DNA from: Phycisphaeraceae bacterium
GTDB taxonomy: Bacteria; Planctomycetota; Phycisphaerae; Phycisphaerales; Phycisphaeraceae
DNA: 64,000 nt
NCBI GenBank assembly: GCA_040222855.1
Contig: JAVKCD010000025.1
Span: forward strand, 868,001-932,000
Direction of reading: 5' to 3'
Below the pieces are notes generated by a model. That model was not told the origin of the DNA. It saw only the letters and a program-made list of their open reading frames with translations, and searched no databases. A program made the translations under genes and the position numbers. Below are positions 16,618 through 25,688 of this stretch, piece by piece (position 1 is the stretch's first letter; each line of letters opens with the position of its first letter).

Positions 16618-17730
16618 TTAGCGGGTTCGCGGGCGGGTTCCCAGTGGAGCCAGGGCGAGGATAGCGAGAGCGATGATGCTGGCGGGTTCAGGCACGGCGT
16701 CGGCAAAGTGGATGTCGTCGAGCCAGACCTGGGCGCCGCTCGGGCCGTCGTAGGTCAGGCTAAGAGTGACGTGATCGAGGCCGAGCCAGGACGGGTCCTC
16801 GATCCGGGCATAGCCCTGACGCAGGCCTGGCTCCGGGAGCGTCTCGGGCGCTACGAGGTGACCAAGGTCCAGCGTCCTGCCATCGCGATCGGTGAGTCGG
16901 ATCGTGAGTGCGCCAGCGGACGTCTGGTGCTCATAAGCGAAGGTCAGGTAGAAGGGGTCCATCGGCGTATCGAGGACCTGGGACACGGTGACGGGAGAGC
17001 CGGCGATCATCTGCAGGAGTTCGTCGTTTTCGAGATAGGGGTTGTGGCGGGTGATCGCGGTGCCCCCGCCGGAGTCGACCGACCAGCTCCCGAGGCCGTT
17101 GCGGAAGTCGGGATCGGTGATCTGCAGGGCTCCGTATGTGGCGAAGATAATGAAGGGCTCGTAGCCCTTAGTCCCGTTCCATGTCTGGCTGTTGCGGCTG
17201 ACGAAGCTGGCGCTGTTGTTGAAGCTGTTGGTTGCGTTGCGAAGACAGAGGGAGAGATAGCCGTCTTGCTCCCAGCCCGTCAGACCGGCACCGATATCGA
17301 ACTCGTACCAGATGCCCGCGTAGCCGGGGCCGATCCATGTGTTGGTGATCACGCGGTTGGTTAGGTAACGACTACGAAAGTCAGAGGGGAAGGGCATCGA
17401 GGCTTCGGAGAAGTTATCGTCGTCGTAGTGATAAACGTTGACTTGCGAGGCGGTGTCGTTGTGCCCGCCGTAGAGGTAGAGCTTGGCATCACGAAAGGCC
17501 ACGGCGGAAGACCAGGAGGTATCGAACTTCATGAGGATTCGTCGGCCGGTGTAGATCTGAGATGGGCCTTCGCCCCACTCGGTATGAAGCGTTGAGCCGG
17601 TGGTGCTGTTGCCGACGCCGGAGTATGTGATCGCGCCATCAGCGACGGGCATCAGCTTGCGATCGACGGCAAGACACGGGGTGGTCGAGAGGATGAGGGC
17701 GAGCGCAACAACAGCGTGCGTCTGGTTCAT
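16618..17730 (-). CDS. PEP-CTERM secreted protein with DNRLRE-like domain
   Basis: 370 residues. A signal peptide (residues 1-21, ending C-L-A) precedes a domain that begins K-L-M-P-V-A-D-G-A-I and contains R-R-I-L-M-K-F-D, A-K-L-Y-L-Y-G-G-H and W-Y-E-F-D-I-G-A-G-L-T-G-W, the pattern of DNRLRE-type domains found on secreted planctomycete proteins. The second half looks like a carbohydrate-binding-type beta sandwich (G-L-G-S-W-S-V-D, then V-W-L-D-D-I-H-F). The end is V-P-E-P-A-S, a hydrophobic stretch and Arg-rich residues: a PEP-CTERM exosortase sorting tail. It should be secreted, cleaved and attached outside the cell. No exosortase gene is in the window. Confidence 0.82.
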   Translation of the reverse strand: MNQTHAVVALALILSTTPCLAVDRKLMPVADGAITYSGVGNSTTGSTLHTEWGEGPSQIYTGRRILMKFDTSWSSAVAFRDAKLYLYGGHNDTASQVNVYHYDDDNFSEASMPFPSDFRSRYLTNRVITNTWIGPGYAGIWYEFDIGAGLTGWEQDGYLSLCLRNATNSFNNSASFVSRNSQTWNGTKGYEPFIIFATYGALQITDPDFRNGLGSWSVDSGGGTAITRHNPYLENDELLQMIAGSPVTVSQVLDTPMDPFYLTFAYEHQTSAGALTIRLTDRDGRTLDLGHLVAPETLPEPGLRQGYARIEDPSWLGLDHVTLSLTYDGPSGAQVWLDDIHFADAVPEPASIIALAILALAPLGTRPRTR

Positions 17731-17936
17731 AGCGGGCTCCCTTCCGTCAGTAGATTTCTGCTGAGATACAACATCTCGATGGCCTAAGCAGAGGCTTGGC
17801 TCAGCACGTCTATGGATATTTTACTCTTGTTATTAAGCTTGTCCGTAGGGGAGTTCACTTAGCCCGCAAGTGTGTGGGATCTGCAGGACGAAAAACCCCT
17901 GCTCGGTCCGTGCTCAAGCGTTAAGTCTGGCCTAAA

Positions 17937-20900
17937 TCAGGCTATTGCTTCTTCGCCATACAGAACTTTCGCCAGATACTGGCCGGTGTACGACTCCGGG
18001 TTCTCGGCGACTTCCTCCGGGGTGCCGGTGGCGATGATGGTTCCGCCGGCGGCACCGCCTTCGGGGCCTAGGTCGATGATGTGGTCGGCGGCTTTGATGA
18101 TGTCGAGGTTGTGCTCGATGACCAGGACGGTGTGGCCGTCATCGGCAATCGTCTGCAGGACGTGGAGCAGGCGTTCGACGTCGGCGAAGTGGAGGCCGGT
18201 GGTGGGCTCATCCAGAACGTAGAGGGTGTGGCCGTTGGGGCGTTTGCCAAGCTCGGTGGCAAGTTTGACGCGCTGCGCCTCGCCGCCAGAGAGGGTGGTC
18301 GAGGCCTGGCCTAATTGGAGGTAGGAGAGGCCAACGTCGTTGAGGGCGGTGAGCAATCGTTTCACATCGGGGAAGGCGTCGAAGAAGGCGAGGGCGTCTT
18401 CGATGGTCATGTCGAGCACATCGGCGATGTGCTTGCCGCGGTACTTGATCTCCAGAGTCTCGCGGTTGTAGCGAGCGCCCTTGCAGGTCTCGCAGGGGAC
18501 AAAGACATCGGGGAGGAAGTGCATCTCGATGCGCTTGACGCCCTGACCCTGGCAGGCCTCGCAGCGGCCACCTTTGACGTTGAAGGAGAAGCGACCGGGT
18601 TTGTAGCCGCGGGCCTTGGCTTCGCGGGTCTGGGTGAAGAGGTTGCGGATGGCATCGAAGACGCCGGTGTACGTCGCCGGGTTGGATCGCGGCGTGCGGC
18701 CAATCGGCGACTGATCGACCTCGATGATTCGCTCGACCTTGTCGGCCCCTTTGATCCGTTTGTGGGCACCGGGTTTATCGCGTGAACCCAGGACCTCACG
18801 CTTGACGCCCTTGAGAAAGATCTCGTTGACGAGCGTGGACTTGCCGGAGCCGGAGACGCCAGTGACGACCACCAGCCCGTGCAGCGGGAAGGCTACATCG
18901 ATGGTCTTGAGGTTGTTCTCCGAAGCGCCGTAGACGGTGATGGCGTCGGTGGTGGTCGAGAGGACCCGGCGTTCCTCGGGTGTGGGGATCTCGCGGGTGC
19001 CAGCGAGGTACTGACCGGTGAGTGACTTGGGGTCGGCGGCGACCTCATCGGGCGTGCCTTGGCTAACGATCTGCCCGCCGTGGCGTCCGGGTCCGGGGCC
19101 GATGTCGATCAGTCGGTCAGCCGAGCGGATCGTGTCCTCATCGTGCTCGACAACCAGTACGGTGTTGCCGATGGACGTGAGTCTGCGGAGGGTGGCGATG
19201 AGACGATCGTTGTCTCGCTGATGCAGGCCAATGGTGGGCTCATCGAGGACGTAGCAGCAGCCGACGAGCCCGGAGCCGACCTGCGTGGCGAGTCGGATGC
19301 GCTGAGACTCGCCGCCCGAGAGCGTGCCGGTGGTGCGCGAGAGGGAGAGGTAGTTCAGACCAACGGACATCATGAAGCCGAGACGTGATCGTATTTCCTT
19401 GAGGATCGGCTCGGCGATGGCGGTCTGTTCGTTGTTGAGGATCAGGTGCTCGAAGAAGCCGGAGGCCTCGTCGATCGTCATGGCGACCACGTCCTGGATG
19501 TTGATCAGGCGTCGAGGTTCCGCTGGCGGGTCGCCGGGGTTGACAAAGGTGTTCTCATCGGTGCCAAAGCTCCCTACCTGACCAGCCTCGGGCAAGGCAT
19601 GGAGGAACACGTGCATGGCCTCGGTGCGGAGTCGCCCGCCACGGCAGGTCTGGCAGGGCTTCTCGGATTGGTAGCTGTGCAGCCGGGATTTCACGAACTC
19701 GGAGTCGGTGGTCTCCCAGCGGCGTTGGAGATTGGGCACGACGCCCTCGAAGTGGGTGTTGTACTTCTCCTCATCCTTGGGTGTCGTGCCATTCATCAGG
19801 ATGGCGCGGATGGCTTTGGGCAGTTTGTTGAAGGGGGTGTCGATATCGACATCGAAGTCTTTGCAGAAACGGCGCGTGGTGCGGCTGTAGTAGATGTTCA
19901 TGCGCACGCCGTTCTTGCGCCAGGGTTGGATAGCGCCGTTGGCGAGCGAAAGCGACTGGTCAGGAACGATGAGGTCGGGGTCGAACTCGAGGATGTTGCC
20001 CAGGCCATTGCAGGTCGGGCAGGCACCGTAGGGCGAGTTGAACGAGAACAGTCGGGGCTCGAGCGCTTCCAGCGAGCACTCGGGGTGAATCGGACAGGCG
20101 TGCTTCTCGCTGAACAGAGCATCTTCCCACCCCCCCGCCCCCCCCACACCCCCTAGGCCCTCTGCTCCGCCGGTCAGATCGGGCGTCTCGATCGAGAGAA
20201 TCACCAGGCCTTCGGCGAGGCCGAGGGAGAGTTCGATCGAATCGGCCAGGCGGGTGCGTGTCGTCGCCTCGGCTTCTTCATCGGACTTGCGGATGACGAT
20301 GCGATCGACCACAGCGTCGATCGAGTGCGCCTGATACCGCGAGGTCTTGGTCGTGAAGGGCGTGCCGTCCTTGGACTCGGTGATCTCGCGAAGGTCCATG
20401 ACCTCGCCATCGACACGGGCGCGGACGAAACCCTGGCGAAGCAGACTCGCGAAGACTTCTTTGTGCTGGCCCTTCTTGCCACGGATCACCGGCGCGAGCG
20501 CCATGAGCCTGGTTCCATCGGCGAGGTTAAGGGCGTGGTCGACGATCTGCGTCGCCGACTGCATGGCGATGGGGTGCCCGCAGGCGGGGTCATCGGGAGA
20601 ATCACGGTGCCAGCAGCGGGCCTCGCCGGCACGCGCGAGCAGCAGCCGGAGGTAGTCGTAGATCTCGGTCGTCGTCGCGACAGTCGACCGCGGGTTGTGC
20701 GAGGCAGAGCGTTGCTCGATGGCGATCGTGGGCGGGAGGCCTTCGATCGATTCGACATCGGGCTTCTGGAGTTGATCGAGGAACTGGCGGGCGTACGCCG
20801 AGAGCGACTCCATGTACTTCCGCTGGCCTTCGGCGTAGATGGTGTCAAAGGCGAGCGTCGATTTGCCGGAGCCCGATAGCCCCGTAATCACCACGAGCTG

Positions 20901-20993
20901 GTCGCGAGGAATATCGATGTCAATGTGCTTGAGGTTGTGCTCGCGAGCGCCGCGGATGGCGATGACAGGGGATGAGGCGTTGTCGGTGGGCAT
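17937..20993 (-). CDS. uvrA: Excinuclease ABC subunit A (UvrA)
   Basis: 1018 residues from ATG 20993; a GTG 13 codons earlier is possible but has no better ribosome site. It is the damage-recognition ATPase of nucleotide excision repair. Two ABC units are visible: Walker [10 protein letters not shown] (38-46) and a second G-V-S-G-S-G-K-S-T, with signatures L-S-G-G-E-S-Q-R and L-S-G-G-E-A-Q-R. Zinc-finger cysteines occur as [15 protein letters not shown] and [17 protein letters not shown] Gly-rich insertion (about residues 278-292, encoded by G/C runs) precedes the first zinc module. uvrB is at 52002, far away, as is common. Confidence 0.96.
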   Translation of the reverse strand: MPTDNASSPVIAIRGAREHNLKHIDIDIPRDQLVVITGLSGSGKSTLAFDTIYAEGQRKYMESLSAYARQFLDQLQKPDVESIEGLPPTIAIEQRSASHNPRSTVATTTEIYDYLRLLLARAGEARCWHRDSPDDPACGHPIAMQSATQIVDHALNLADGTRLMALAPVIRGKKGQHKEVFASLLRQGFVRARVDGEVMDLREITESKDGTPFTTKTSRYQAHSIDAVVDRIVIRKSDEEAEATTRTRLADSIELSLGLAEGLVILSIETPDLTGGAEGLGGVGGAGGWEDALFSEKHACPIHPECSLEALEPRLFSFNSPYGACPTCNGLGNILEFDPDLIVPDQSLSLANGAIQPWRKNGVRMNIYYSRTTRRFCKDFDVDIDTPFNKLPKAIRAILMNGTTPKDEEKYNTHFEGVVPNLQRRWETTDSEFVKSRLHSYQSEKPCQTCRGGRLRTEAMHVFLHALPEAGQVGSFGTDENTFVNPGDPPAEPRRLINIQDVVAMTIDEASGFFEHLILNNEQTAIAEPILKEIRSRLGFMMSVGLNYLSLSRTTGTLSGGESQRIRLATQVGSGLVGCCYVLDEPTIGLHQRDNDRLIATLRRLTSIGNTVLVVEHDEDTIRSADRLIDIGPGPGRHGGQIVSQGTPDEVAADPKSLTGQYLAGTREIPTPEERRVLSTTTDAITVYGASENNLKTIDVAFPLHGLVVVTGVSGSGKSTLVNEIFLKGVKREVLGSRDKPGAHKRIKGADKVERIIEVDQSPIGRTPRSNPATYTGVFDAIRNLFTQTREAKARGYKPGRFSFNVKGGRCEACQGQGVKRIEMHFLPDVFVPCETCKGARYNRETLEIKYRGKHIADVLDMTIEDALAFFDAFPDVKRLLTALNDVGLSYLQLGQASTTLSGGEAQRVKLATELGKRPNGHTLYVLDEPTTGLHFADVERLLHVLQTIADDGHTVLVIEHNLDIIKAADHIIDLGPEGGAAGGTIIATGTPEEVAENPESYTGQYLAKVLYGEEAIA

Positions 20994-21060
20994 GGGCGGA
21001 GTATAGGACGGCGTGAAGGCTTCTCGGGGCACGATGATTACTGAGACTTTGGGCGGGAAT

Positions 21061-21097
21061 TAAGACGGGCCCGCGTCTCCTTGCGGATCGCAGGCCC
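21061..21097 (-). terminator. Terminator-like hairpin after rpsR
   Basis: On the minus strand ACGGGCC pairs with GGCCCGT, with inner pairs GCG/CGC and CC-GCAA-GG capping the stem, followed by the weakly T-rich CTTAATT. It lies about 30 bases beyond the rpsR stop, next to a run of eight C. The short T tract makes this a moderate call. Confidence 0.5.
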
Positions 21098-21127
21098 GTG
21101 CGGGGGGGGGCTAGATTTGGCTCTGCG

Positions 21128-21370
21128 TCAGAGCGTTGCTGAAGTATACGGCAAAAGTGACATAAAGCGAGCCCGTTTGATGGCCTGGGACAGAAGTCTT
21201 TGCTCGCGGGCGGTCAGGCCGGTTTTTTTGCGGGACTGGATCTTGCCGTTGGGGGTCAGAAAACGGCGGAGATCATCGGCTCGCTTGTAGTCGATGTGCA
21301 GGGTGCCATTCGAGGACCTGGCGGTGACCTGAACGCGGGCACCGGGTGTGAAGGATCGAAAATCTGCCAT
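21128..21370 (-). CDS. rpsR: 30S ribosomal protein bS18 (RpsR)
   Basis: 80 residues. The core I-D-Y-K-R-A-D-D-L-R-R-F-L-T-P-N-G-K-I, then R-K-K-T-G-L-T-A-R-E-Q-R, and A-I-K-R-A-R-F-M-S-L-L-P-Y are diagnostic of bS18, which binds the small-subunit platform with bS6. It lacks the cysteine zinc-binding N-terminus of some bS18 forms. The start (ATG 21370) has a GGAG upstream. The gene stands alone between uvrA and a Nif3-like gene, while rpsR is usually in an rpsF-rpsR-rplI operon, so a second copy elsewhere is possible. A hairpin (CCCC...GGGG) occurs in its leader. Confidence 0.9.
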   Translation of the reverse strand: MADFRSFTPGARVQVTARSSNGTLHIDYKRADDLRRFLTPNGKIQSRKKTGLTAREQRLLSQAIKRARFMSLLPYTSATL

Positions 21371-21531
21371 AGTCGTGTTCTCCGTCGTGGTTTGTAGCCC
21401 CTCGTTGCATCAAAGGGGCGACGGTTTCGAGCTAAGCACTATAGCAGGAGCCAAGTGAGGGGGAAAGCCGGTCATTCAGAAGGGCCGGATTCTCGATGAT
21501 TGAAAGCTTTATCTTTATCGATGACAGATAT

Positions 21532-22647
21532 TTACACGATTTCAAGGGGTGGTTTGTCGGCTTTGCTGATGAGCACCTCAAGCGACTCGGGCACGAGGTC
21601 GAGGATGCGTCGGCGGTAGGTGGGGAGATAGCAGCGTTCGGTCTGGGTGTGGCCAGCAAGGATGAGCCCGATCCCCTTGGAGGTGGCGTCCAGAGCGTCG
21701 TGGTGGCGAACTTCGCCGGTGAAAAAGACATCAATGTCGCCTGCTTCGGGGATCAGGCTGGCACCCGCTCCGGCACAGAGGCCCACCCTACGGATGGACC
21801 CGCTCCTGGCGGGTCGATGAACCTTCAAATAAGGCTGTTTGAGGCCCTTGCGCAGGCGTTCGACGATTTTTGAGAAGGACATCACCCGTTTTAACTCCAA
21901 AACACGGCCCTGTCCGGCGAGGGCGGGGGTGTCCGGCGCGGGTTCGAGCTCAATGATGTCGAAAGCGGGTTCCTCGTAGGGGTGAACAGCCCTCAGCAGG
22001 CCGACCGCTGGCTCGATCAGGTGTCGCGGGACGACGATCTCCATGCGGATCTCGTGGACCCGTTCGAGATTGCCGGGGACGCCGACGGCGGGTTGGCTGC
22101 CCGGCATCGGCCTGAACGTGCCGTGGCCGGCGTGCACAAATGAGCACGCCTCGTAGTTGCCAATGACGCCAGCCCCGATGGTCGAGAGCGCATTGCGGAG
22201 GCGGTCCTCGCTGGATTCCGGAATGAACGTGACGAGCTTGACGTGCTTCTGAGCGTTGAGTTTGGCGGGAAGGATCGGGCGGACACGACCGGTGCCAATG
22301 AGAGAGGCAAGAAAATCGTTGAGCCCGTTGGGCGCGGCGTCCAGCGCGGTATGAGGGGAGTAGACCGTGATCCCGGCACGAGCCGCCTGCCAGGCTAACG
22401 CGCTCTTGGGGTGATCATTGGTCAGTCGCTCAATCGGTTTAAACAGAGGCGGATGGTAGGCGATGATAAAGTCGGCCTTGACGCTGCGCGCTTCCGCGAG
22501 CACCGCGCCGGTCAGATCAATGCAAAGCAGAACGCGTTTGATGCGTGCCGAACGATCCCCGATGTGCAAACCAACCTGATCCCAACTCTCGGCCAGCGTC
22601 GGTGGGGCGATCTGCTCAAGTGATTGGATAAGGGCGTCAGCTTTCAT
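21532..22647 (-). CDS. Nif3-like dinuclear metal centre protein (YqfO type)
   Basis: 371 residues from ATG 22647 (M-K-A-D-A-L-I-Q-S-L). The start E-S-W-D-Q-V-G-L-H-I-G-D and I-I-A-Y-H-P-P-L-F-K-P-I hold the metal-binding histidines; L-I-L-A-G-H-T-Q-T-E-R near the end holds the last ones. Between them a roughly 100-residue insertion (KHVKLVTFIPESS... HPYEEPAFDIIELE) is the CutA-like domain typical of the long YqfO/NIF3 form. The family is annotated in databases as GTP cyclohydrolase 1 type 2 or as a toroid hexameric metal-binding protein; its physiological role is uncertain. It is divergent from the gene at 22753. Confidence 0.88.
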   Translation of the reverse strand: MKADALIQSLEQIAPPTLAESWDQVGLHIGDRSARIKRVLLCIDLTGAVLAEARSVKADFIIAYHPPLFKPIERLTNDHPKSALAWQAARAGITVYSPHTALDAAPNGLNDFLASLIGTGRVRPILPAKLNAQKHVKLVTFIPESSEDRLRNALSTIGAGVIGNYEACSFVHAGHGTFRPMPGSQPAVGVPGNLERVHEIRMEIVVPRHLIEPAVGLLRAVHPYEEPAFDIIELEPAPDTPALAGQGRVLELKRVMSFSKIVERLRKGLKQPYLKVHRPARSGSIRRVGLCAGAGASLIPEAGDIDVFFTGEVRHHDALDATSKGIGLILAGHTQTERCYLPTYRRRILDLVPESLEVLISKADKPPLEIV

Positions 22648-22752
22648 GCACCTGAGAATACGGCGGGCCACGGGATTTTGCAGGCGATCACGCGAGTGGT
22701 CGATGACTGGTTAGTGGAACAGCGGCTTGCGGCCCCTCTCGGAAGTACGTCT

Positions 22753-23358
22753 ATGAGCAGTGTTCTCGATCGTGAGACATCAACGGTTCGGGTGGGTGCG
22801 ATGACGCCCGCGATCGTCGAAGAGCGGGTTCGACTCGGCGCCCGGCTACTTAAGGCCGCTCAGGACCGACTCGAAGCGCGCGAGGAGCTGAACCTGGTCA
22901 CCGCATCGGCTCTGGATGATGCGAGGACCCGGCTGGCGGCGGCGGAGAAGCGCGTGGCAGAACAGGCCAAGGCGTTGGATACAGAGAAGCAGCGGAGAGT
23001 CAATGAGAACGAGGCGCTCAAACAGGCACTGGGCATCCTGACTCAGCAGTTGGCATCGTCGGAGAGGGCGATGCAGCAACTGCAGAGACGGGTGGACCTC
23101 CAGGACCGGCACCTGTCAGAACTCAGCACCGCCCTGATCAAACTCGAGTCGCGGCCTGCGGCGATGCCTCCGGTGGAGGTAGACCCAGGGATGGTGGCCA
23201 AGGTGGTTGAGCAACCGCTGACGCTCGAGACCCAGACCACAGTCACGCAAGCTGGAACCGACCAGAAGCGACCGGTCTACGGCAAGCTCCTCGCGCAACT
23301 CCGTCAACAGGTCCAAGAGCCCGCAGAGACCACTGCCGAGCGGCCCAGCGCAGCCTGA
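22753..23358 (+). CDS. Coiled-coil protein of unknown function
   Basis: 201 residues from ATG 22753. The frame is open further upstream to 22624 but that part overlaps the leader of the divergent gene. Residues about 15-135 are a long Ala/Glu/Arg/Gln-rich helix with heptad-like spacing (ARTRLAAAEKRVAEQAKALD, SSERAMQQLQRRVDLQDRHL), so a coiled coil is likely. The C-terminal 60 residues are Pro/Thr/Gln-rich and end in a basic helix (YGKLLAQLRQQVQ). No signal peptide or membrane segment is seen, so it is probably cytoplasmic. I do not recognise a family. The stop is 13 bases from the convergent aminotransferase gene. Confidence 0.7.
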   Translation: MSSVLDRETSTVRVGAMTPAIVEERVRLGARLLKAAQDRLEAREELNLVTASALDDARTRLAAAEKRVAEQAKALDTEKQRRVNENEALKQALGILTQQLASSERAMQQLQRRVDLQDRHLSELSTALIKLESRPAAMPPVEVDPGMVAKVVEQPLTLETQTTVTQAGTDQKRPVYGKLLAQLRQQVQEPAETTAERPSAA

Positions 23359-23370
23359 TCGCCCACGTAT

Positions 23371-24573
23371 TCAGTAACTGATGGGGGTCGGAGCCAACGC
23401 CTTGGTGAGCTGCCGTAGGGCCTGCTTGATGCGCTGCTCGTTCTCGACAAGCGCGAGTCGGACGTAGCCTTCACCGCGCGGACCGAATGCCGCACCGGGG
23501 GTCATCGCAACCTCGGCATCGTGAACCATGGCCAGACACAGTTCATTCGTTGAGTTGCTGTACGCGGCCAGATGCTCGGGATTGACCTTGGCCCAGACAA
23601 ACATCGTGGCACGCGGGCTCTCCACTTGCCAGCCGAGCTTGCGTAGGCCCGCGACCAGGATGTCACGGCGTTTGCCGTAAACCTCGTTCTGCTTCTGGAT
23701 GTGCTCGTCGCCCGAGCGCATGGCGATGATCGCCGCGATCTGCACCGCTTGGAAAATGCCGTAGTCGTAGTAACCCTTGATCGTTGAGAGCGCCTTGATC
23801 ATCTGGGCGTTGCCGCAGCAAAAACCGATACGCCATCCAGCCATGTTGTAGGGCTTCGAGAGGGTCGAGAACTCGACGCCATACGCCTTGGCGTTGGCGG
23901 CCTGGAGGTAACTCGGAGCTTTGTAGCCGTTGAAGGTGGTCTCGCCGTAGGCGAAGTCGTGCAGGACCATCACCTGATGTCGCTCGGCGAGTTCGACCAC
24001 GCGATCGAAGAAATCGGGCTCGACCGTCAGAGTCGTCGGGTTGTGCGGGTAGTTGAGGATCACGACCTTGGGCTGAGGCGTCAGCGTGTCGAGGACGTTG
24101 TGGATGCGATCAAGGAATGCCTGGTCGTTGCCGAGAGGCACGGTCACCGTAGACCCCCCCGCCAGGACCACGGCGTAGGTATGAATCTGAAACGCTGGGT
24201 CGGCGACGACCGCGATGTCACCCGCCCCAAGCAAGGCCAGACACATATGGCTAAAGCCTTCTTTGGAGCCGATCGTGGCGATGACCTCGTGGTCGGGATC
24301 AAGCTCGACGCCCCAGTTCCGCTGGTACTTGAGGGCCATATCCCGGCGGAGGTTGTAGATGCCAGCGGAGGCTGAGTAACGCGAGTTGCGCGGGTCGGTC
24401 ACCGCCTCGCGGATCTTGTCCACAACAGCATCGGGGGGCGCATCGGAGGGATTGCCCATGTTCAGATCGATGATGTCAGCGCCCGCCTTGCGGTGCTCAT
24501 AAATCATCGATTTGAGCTGACCAAGGATGTACGGCGGCAGACGGTGGATGCGGTCTGCGGGCTGGATGTCCAT
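23371..24573 (-). CDS. Class I/II aminotransferase, AlaC-like
   Basis: 400 residues. The PLP-binding lysine is in S-T-L-S-K240-P-Y-N-M-A-G-W-R-I-G-F, with the cofactor Asp in L-H-D206-F-A-Y-G and N-Y-P-H-N-P-T near 174-180. The start (D-R-I-H-R-L-P-P-Y-I-L-G-Q-L) and the G-N-P-S-D-A-P-P segment match the glutamate-pyruvate aminotransferase AlaC group, whose members supply alanine. LL-diaminopimelate aminotransferase is a close relative and cannot be fully excluded from sequence alone. Monocistronic, cytoplasmic. Confidence 0.88.
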   Translation of the reverse strand: MDIQPADRIHRLPPYILGQLKSMIYEHRKAGADIIDLNMGNPSDAPPDAVVDKIREAVTDPRNSRYSASAGIYNLRRDMALKYQRNWGVELDPDHEVIATIGSKEGFSHMCLALLGAGDIAVVADPAFQIHTYAVVLAGGSTVTVPLGNDQAFLDRIHNVLDTLTPQPKVVILNYPHNPTTLTVEPDFFDRVVELAERHQVMVLHDFAYGETTFNGYKAPSYLQAANAKAYGVEFSTLSKPYNMAGWRIGFCCGNAQMIKALSTIKGYYDYGIFQAVQIAAIIAMRSGDEHIQKQNEVYGKRRDILVAGLRKLGWQVESPRATMFVWAKVNPEHLAAYSNSTNELCLAMVHDAEVAMTPGAAFGPRGEGYVRLALVENEQRIKQALRQLTKALAPTPISY

Positions 24574-24693
24574 AGATTTCTCCGGTGTCGGAGGGATTGT
24601 AGTGACTCGTTCGCTATCGGATGTTTCCAGCAGGGCGCGTAGACAACAACACGGCCTGCGCCGGTGTGCCGGGGCGAGGTGTTCTAGAAGTCG

Positions 24694-25668
24694 TCAAGGC
24701 AGTTGCAGGCTGGTGAGCTGCTCCCGCTGGCGTTGCCAAGCGTCGGTGAGTCGCGGGTCGAGGGTGATGACATCGGTCGAGGTGAGAATGACACGAGCCA
24801 GCTCGCGCATCCGCAGGTTCTCGGCGCGACCGCGGACCTCTGCGGCGAGCTGCTCACGAACGCTCGCCAAAGGCTGGAGTTCGGTCTCGACGGTTCGCTC
24901 GAAGCGCAGGATGGCGTAGCCGGTTTCGAGGGCGAGGATGTCGGACAGACCGGCAGGTCGGCCCGGCAGACCACGCAATCCGGCGCGGATGGCTTCGGGC
25001 AACGCGGGGTCAAGCGGGCTGAGGGGTTCAAGCAACCCGCCCCGGGCTGCGGAAGGGTCGGTGGAAAACTCTCCGGCGAGCGAAGCGAAGCTGACCCCTT
25101 CGGCCAGTTGTTCCATCACGTCCGAAGCCTGGGCGAGCGTGTCCGTGGTGATGAGTCGGGCCTGGACGCGATCGCCAAAACGCAGGTCATACGCCCGCTG
25201 AATCGCCTCATCAGAAACCGTCACGTCCGAAGCAACCAGAGCCCGCAGACCTGCCGAGCGACGGAGCAATCCCTCAAAACCAGACGCATCAAGCCCTCGC
25301 CGCTCCCGAAGATCATCCAGCAGGCGGGCGGCCTCATCGGGATTGTCAGAGAGCGCATCAAGCAGCCGCTGACGCTCCGCGTCGAGCGTCGCGGAGGTAA
25401 GACTCAGATTGTTGTTCCGCAGCCGGGTCGTGATACCCCGCTCAAGAACGAGGTCTGCGAGTGCCGCCGCACGATCCGCAGGCGGAATCGCCTCGTAGAG
25501 CTGGCTCTCGCTGATCCGCTCCGCAGCGACATAGGCGACCAGCTTGGACCTGCCATCCCTTGACGGGACGCTGCCAGTGCCGCTCGCCAAAGGGCTCAGA
25601 CTCGCGCTCTGACACGCGGGGAGAAAGCCAAGCGAGAGAAGGACCCAGACATAGCGCATCGGCATCAT
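24694..25668 (-). CDS. Parvulin-type peptidyl-prolyl isomerase lipoprotein
   Basis: 324 residues. The N-terminus (MRYVWVLLSLGFLPAC) is a lipoprotein signal with lipobox L-P-A-C; two start codons (25668 and 25665) give nearly the same product. A SurA-like helical N-terminal domain precedes a parvulin domain at about 180-270 with V-Q-A-R-L-I-T-T-D-T, F-A-S-L-A-G-E-F-S-T-D-P-S-A-A-R-G-G and the late E-T-G-Y-A-I-L-R-F. Such proteins fold or escort exported proteins. The gene follows the redoxin-domain gene by 20 bases, so both are probably one transcription unit concerned with exported proteins. Confidence 0.82.
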   Translation of the reverse strand: MMPMRYVWVLLSLGFLPACQSASLSPLASGTGSVPSRDGRSKLVAYVAAERISESQLYEAIPPADRAAALADLVLERGITTRLRNNNLSLTSATLDAERQRLLDALSDNPDEAARLLDDLRERRGLDASGFEGLLRRSAGLRALVASDVTVSDEAIQRAYDLRFGDRVQARLITTDTLAQASDVMEQLAEGVSFASLAGEFSTDPSAARGGLLEPLSPLDPALPEAIRAGLRGLPGRPAGLSDILALETGYAILRFERTVETELQPLASVREQLAAEVRGRAENLRMRELARVILTSTDVITLDPRLTDAWQRQREQLTSLQLP

Positions 25669-25688
25669 TTTTCACGTTCGTTAGAGGT

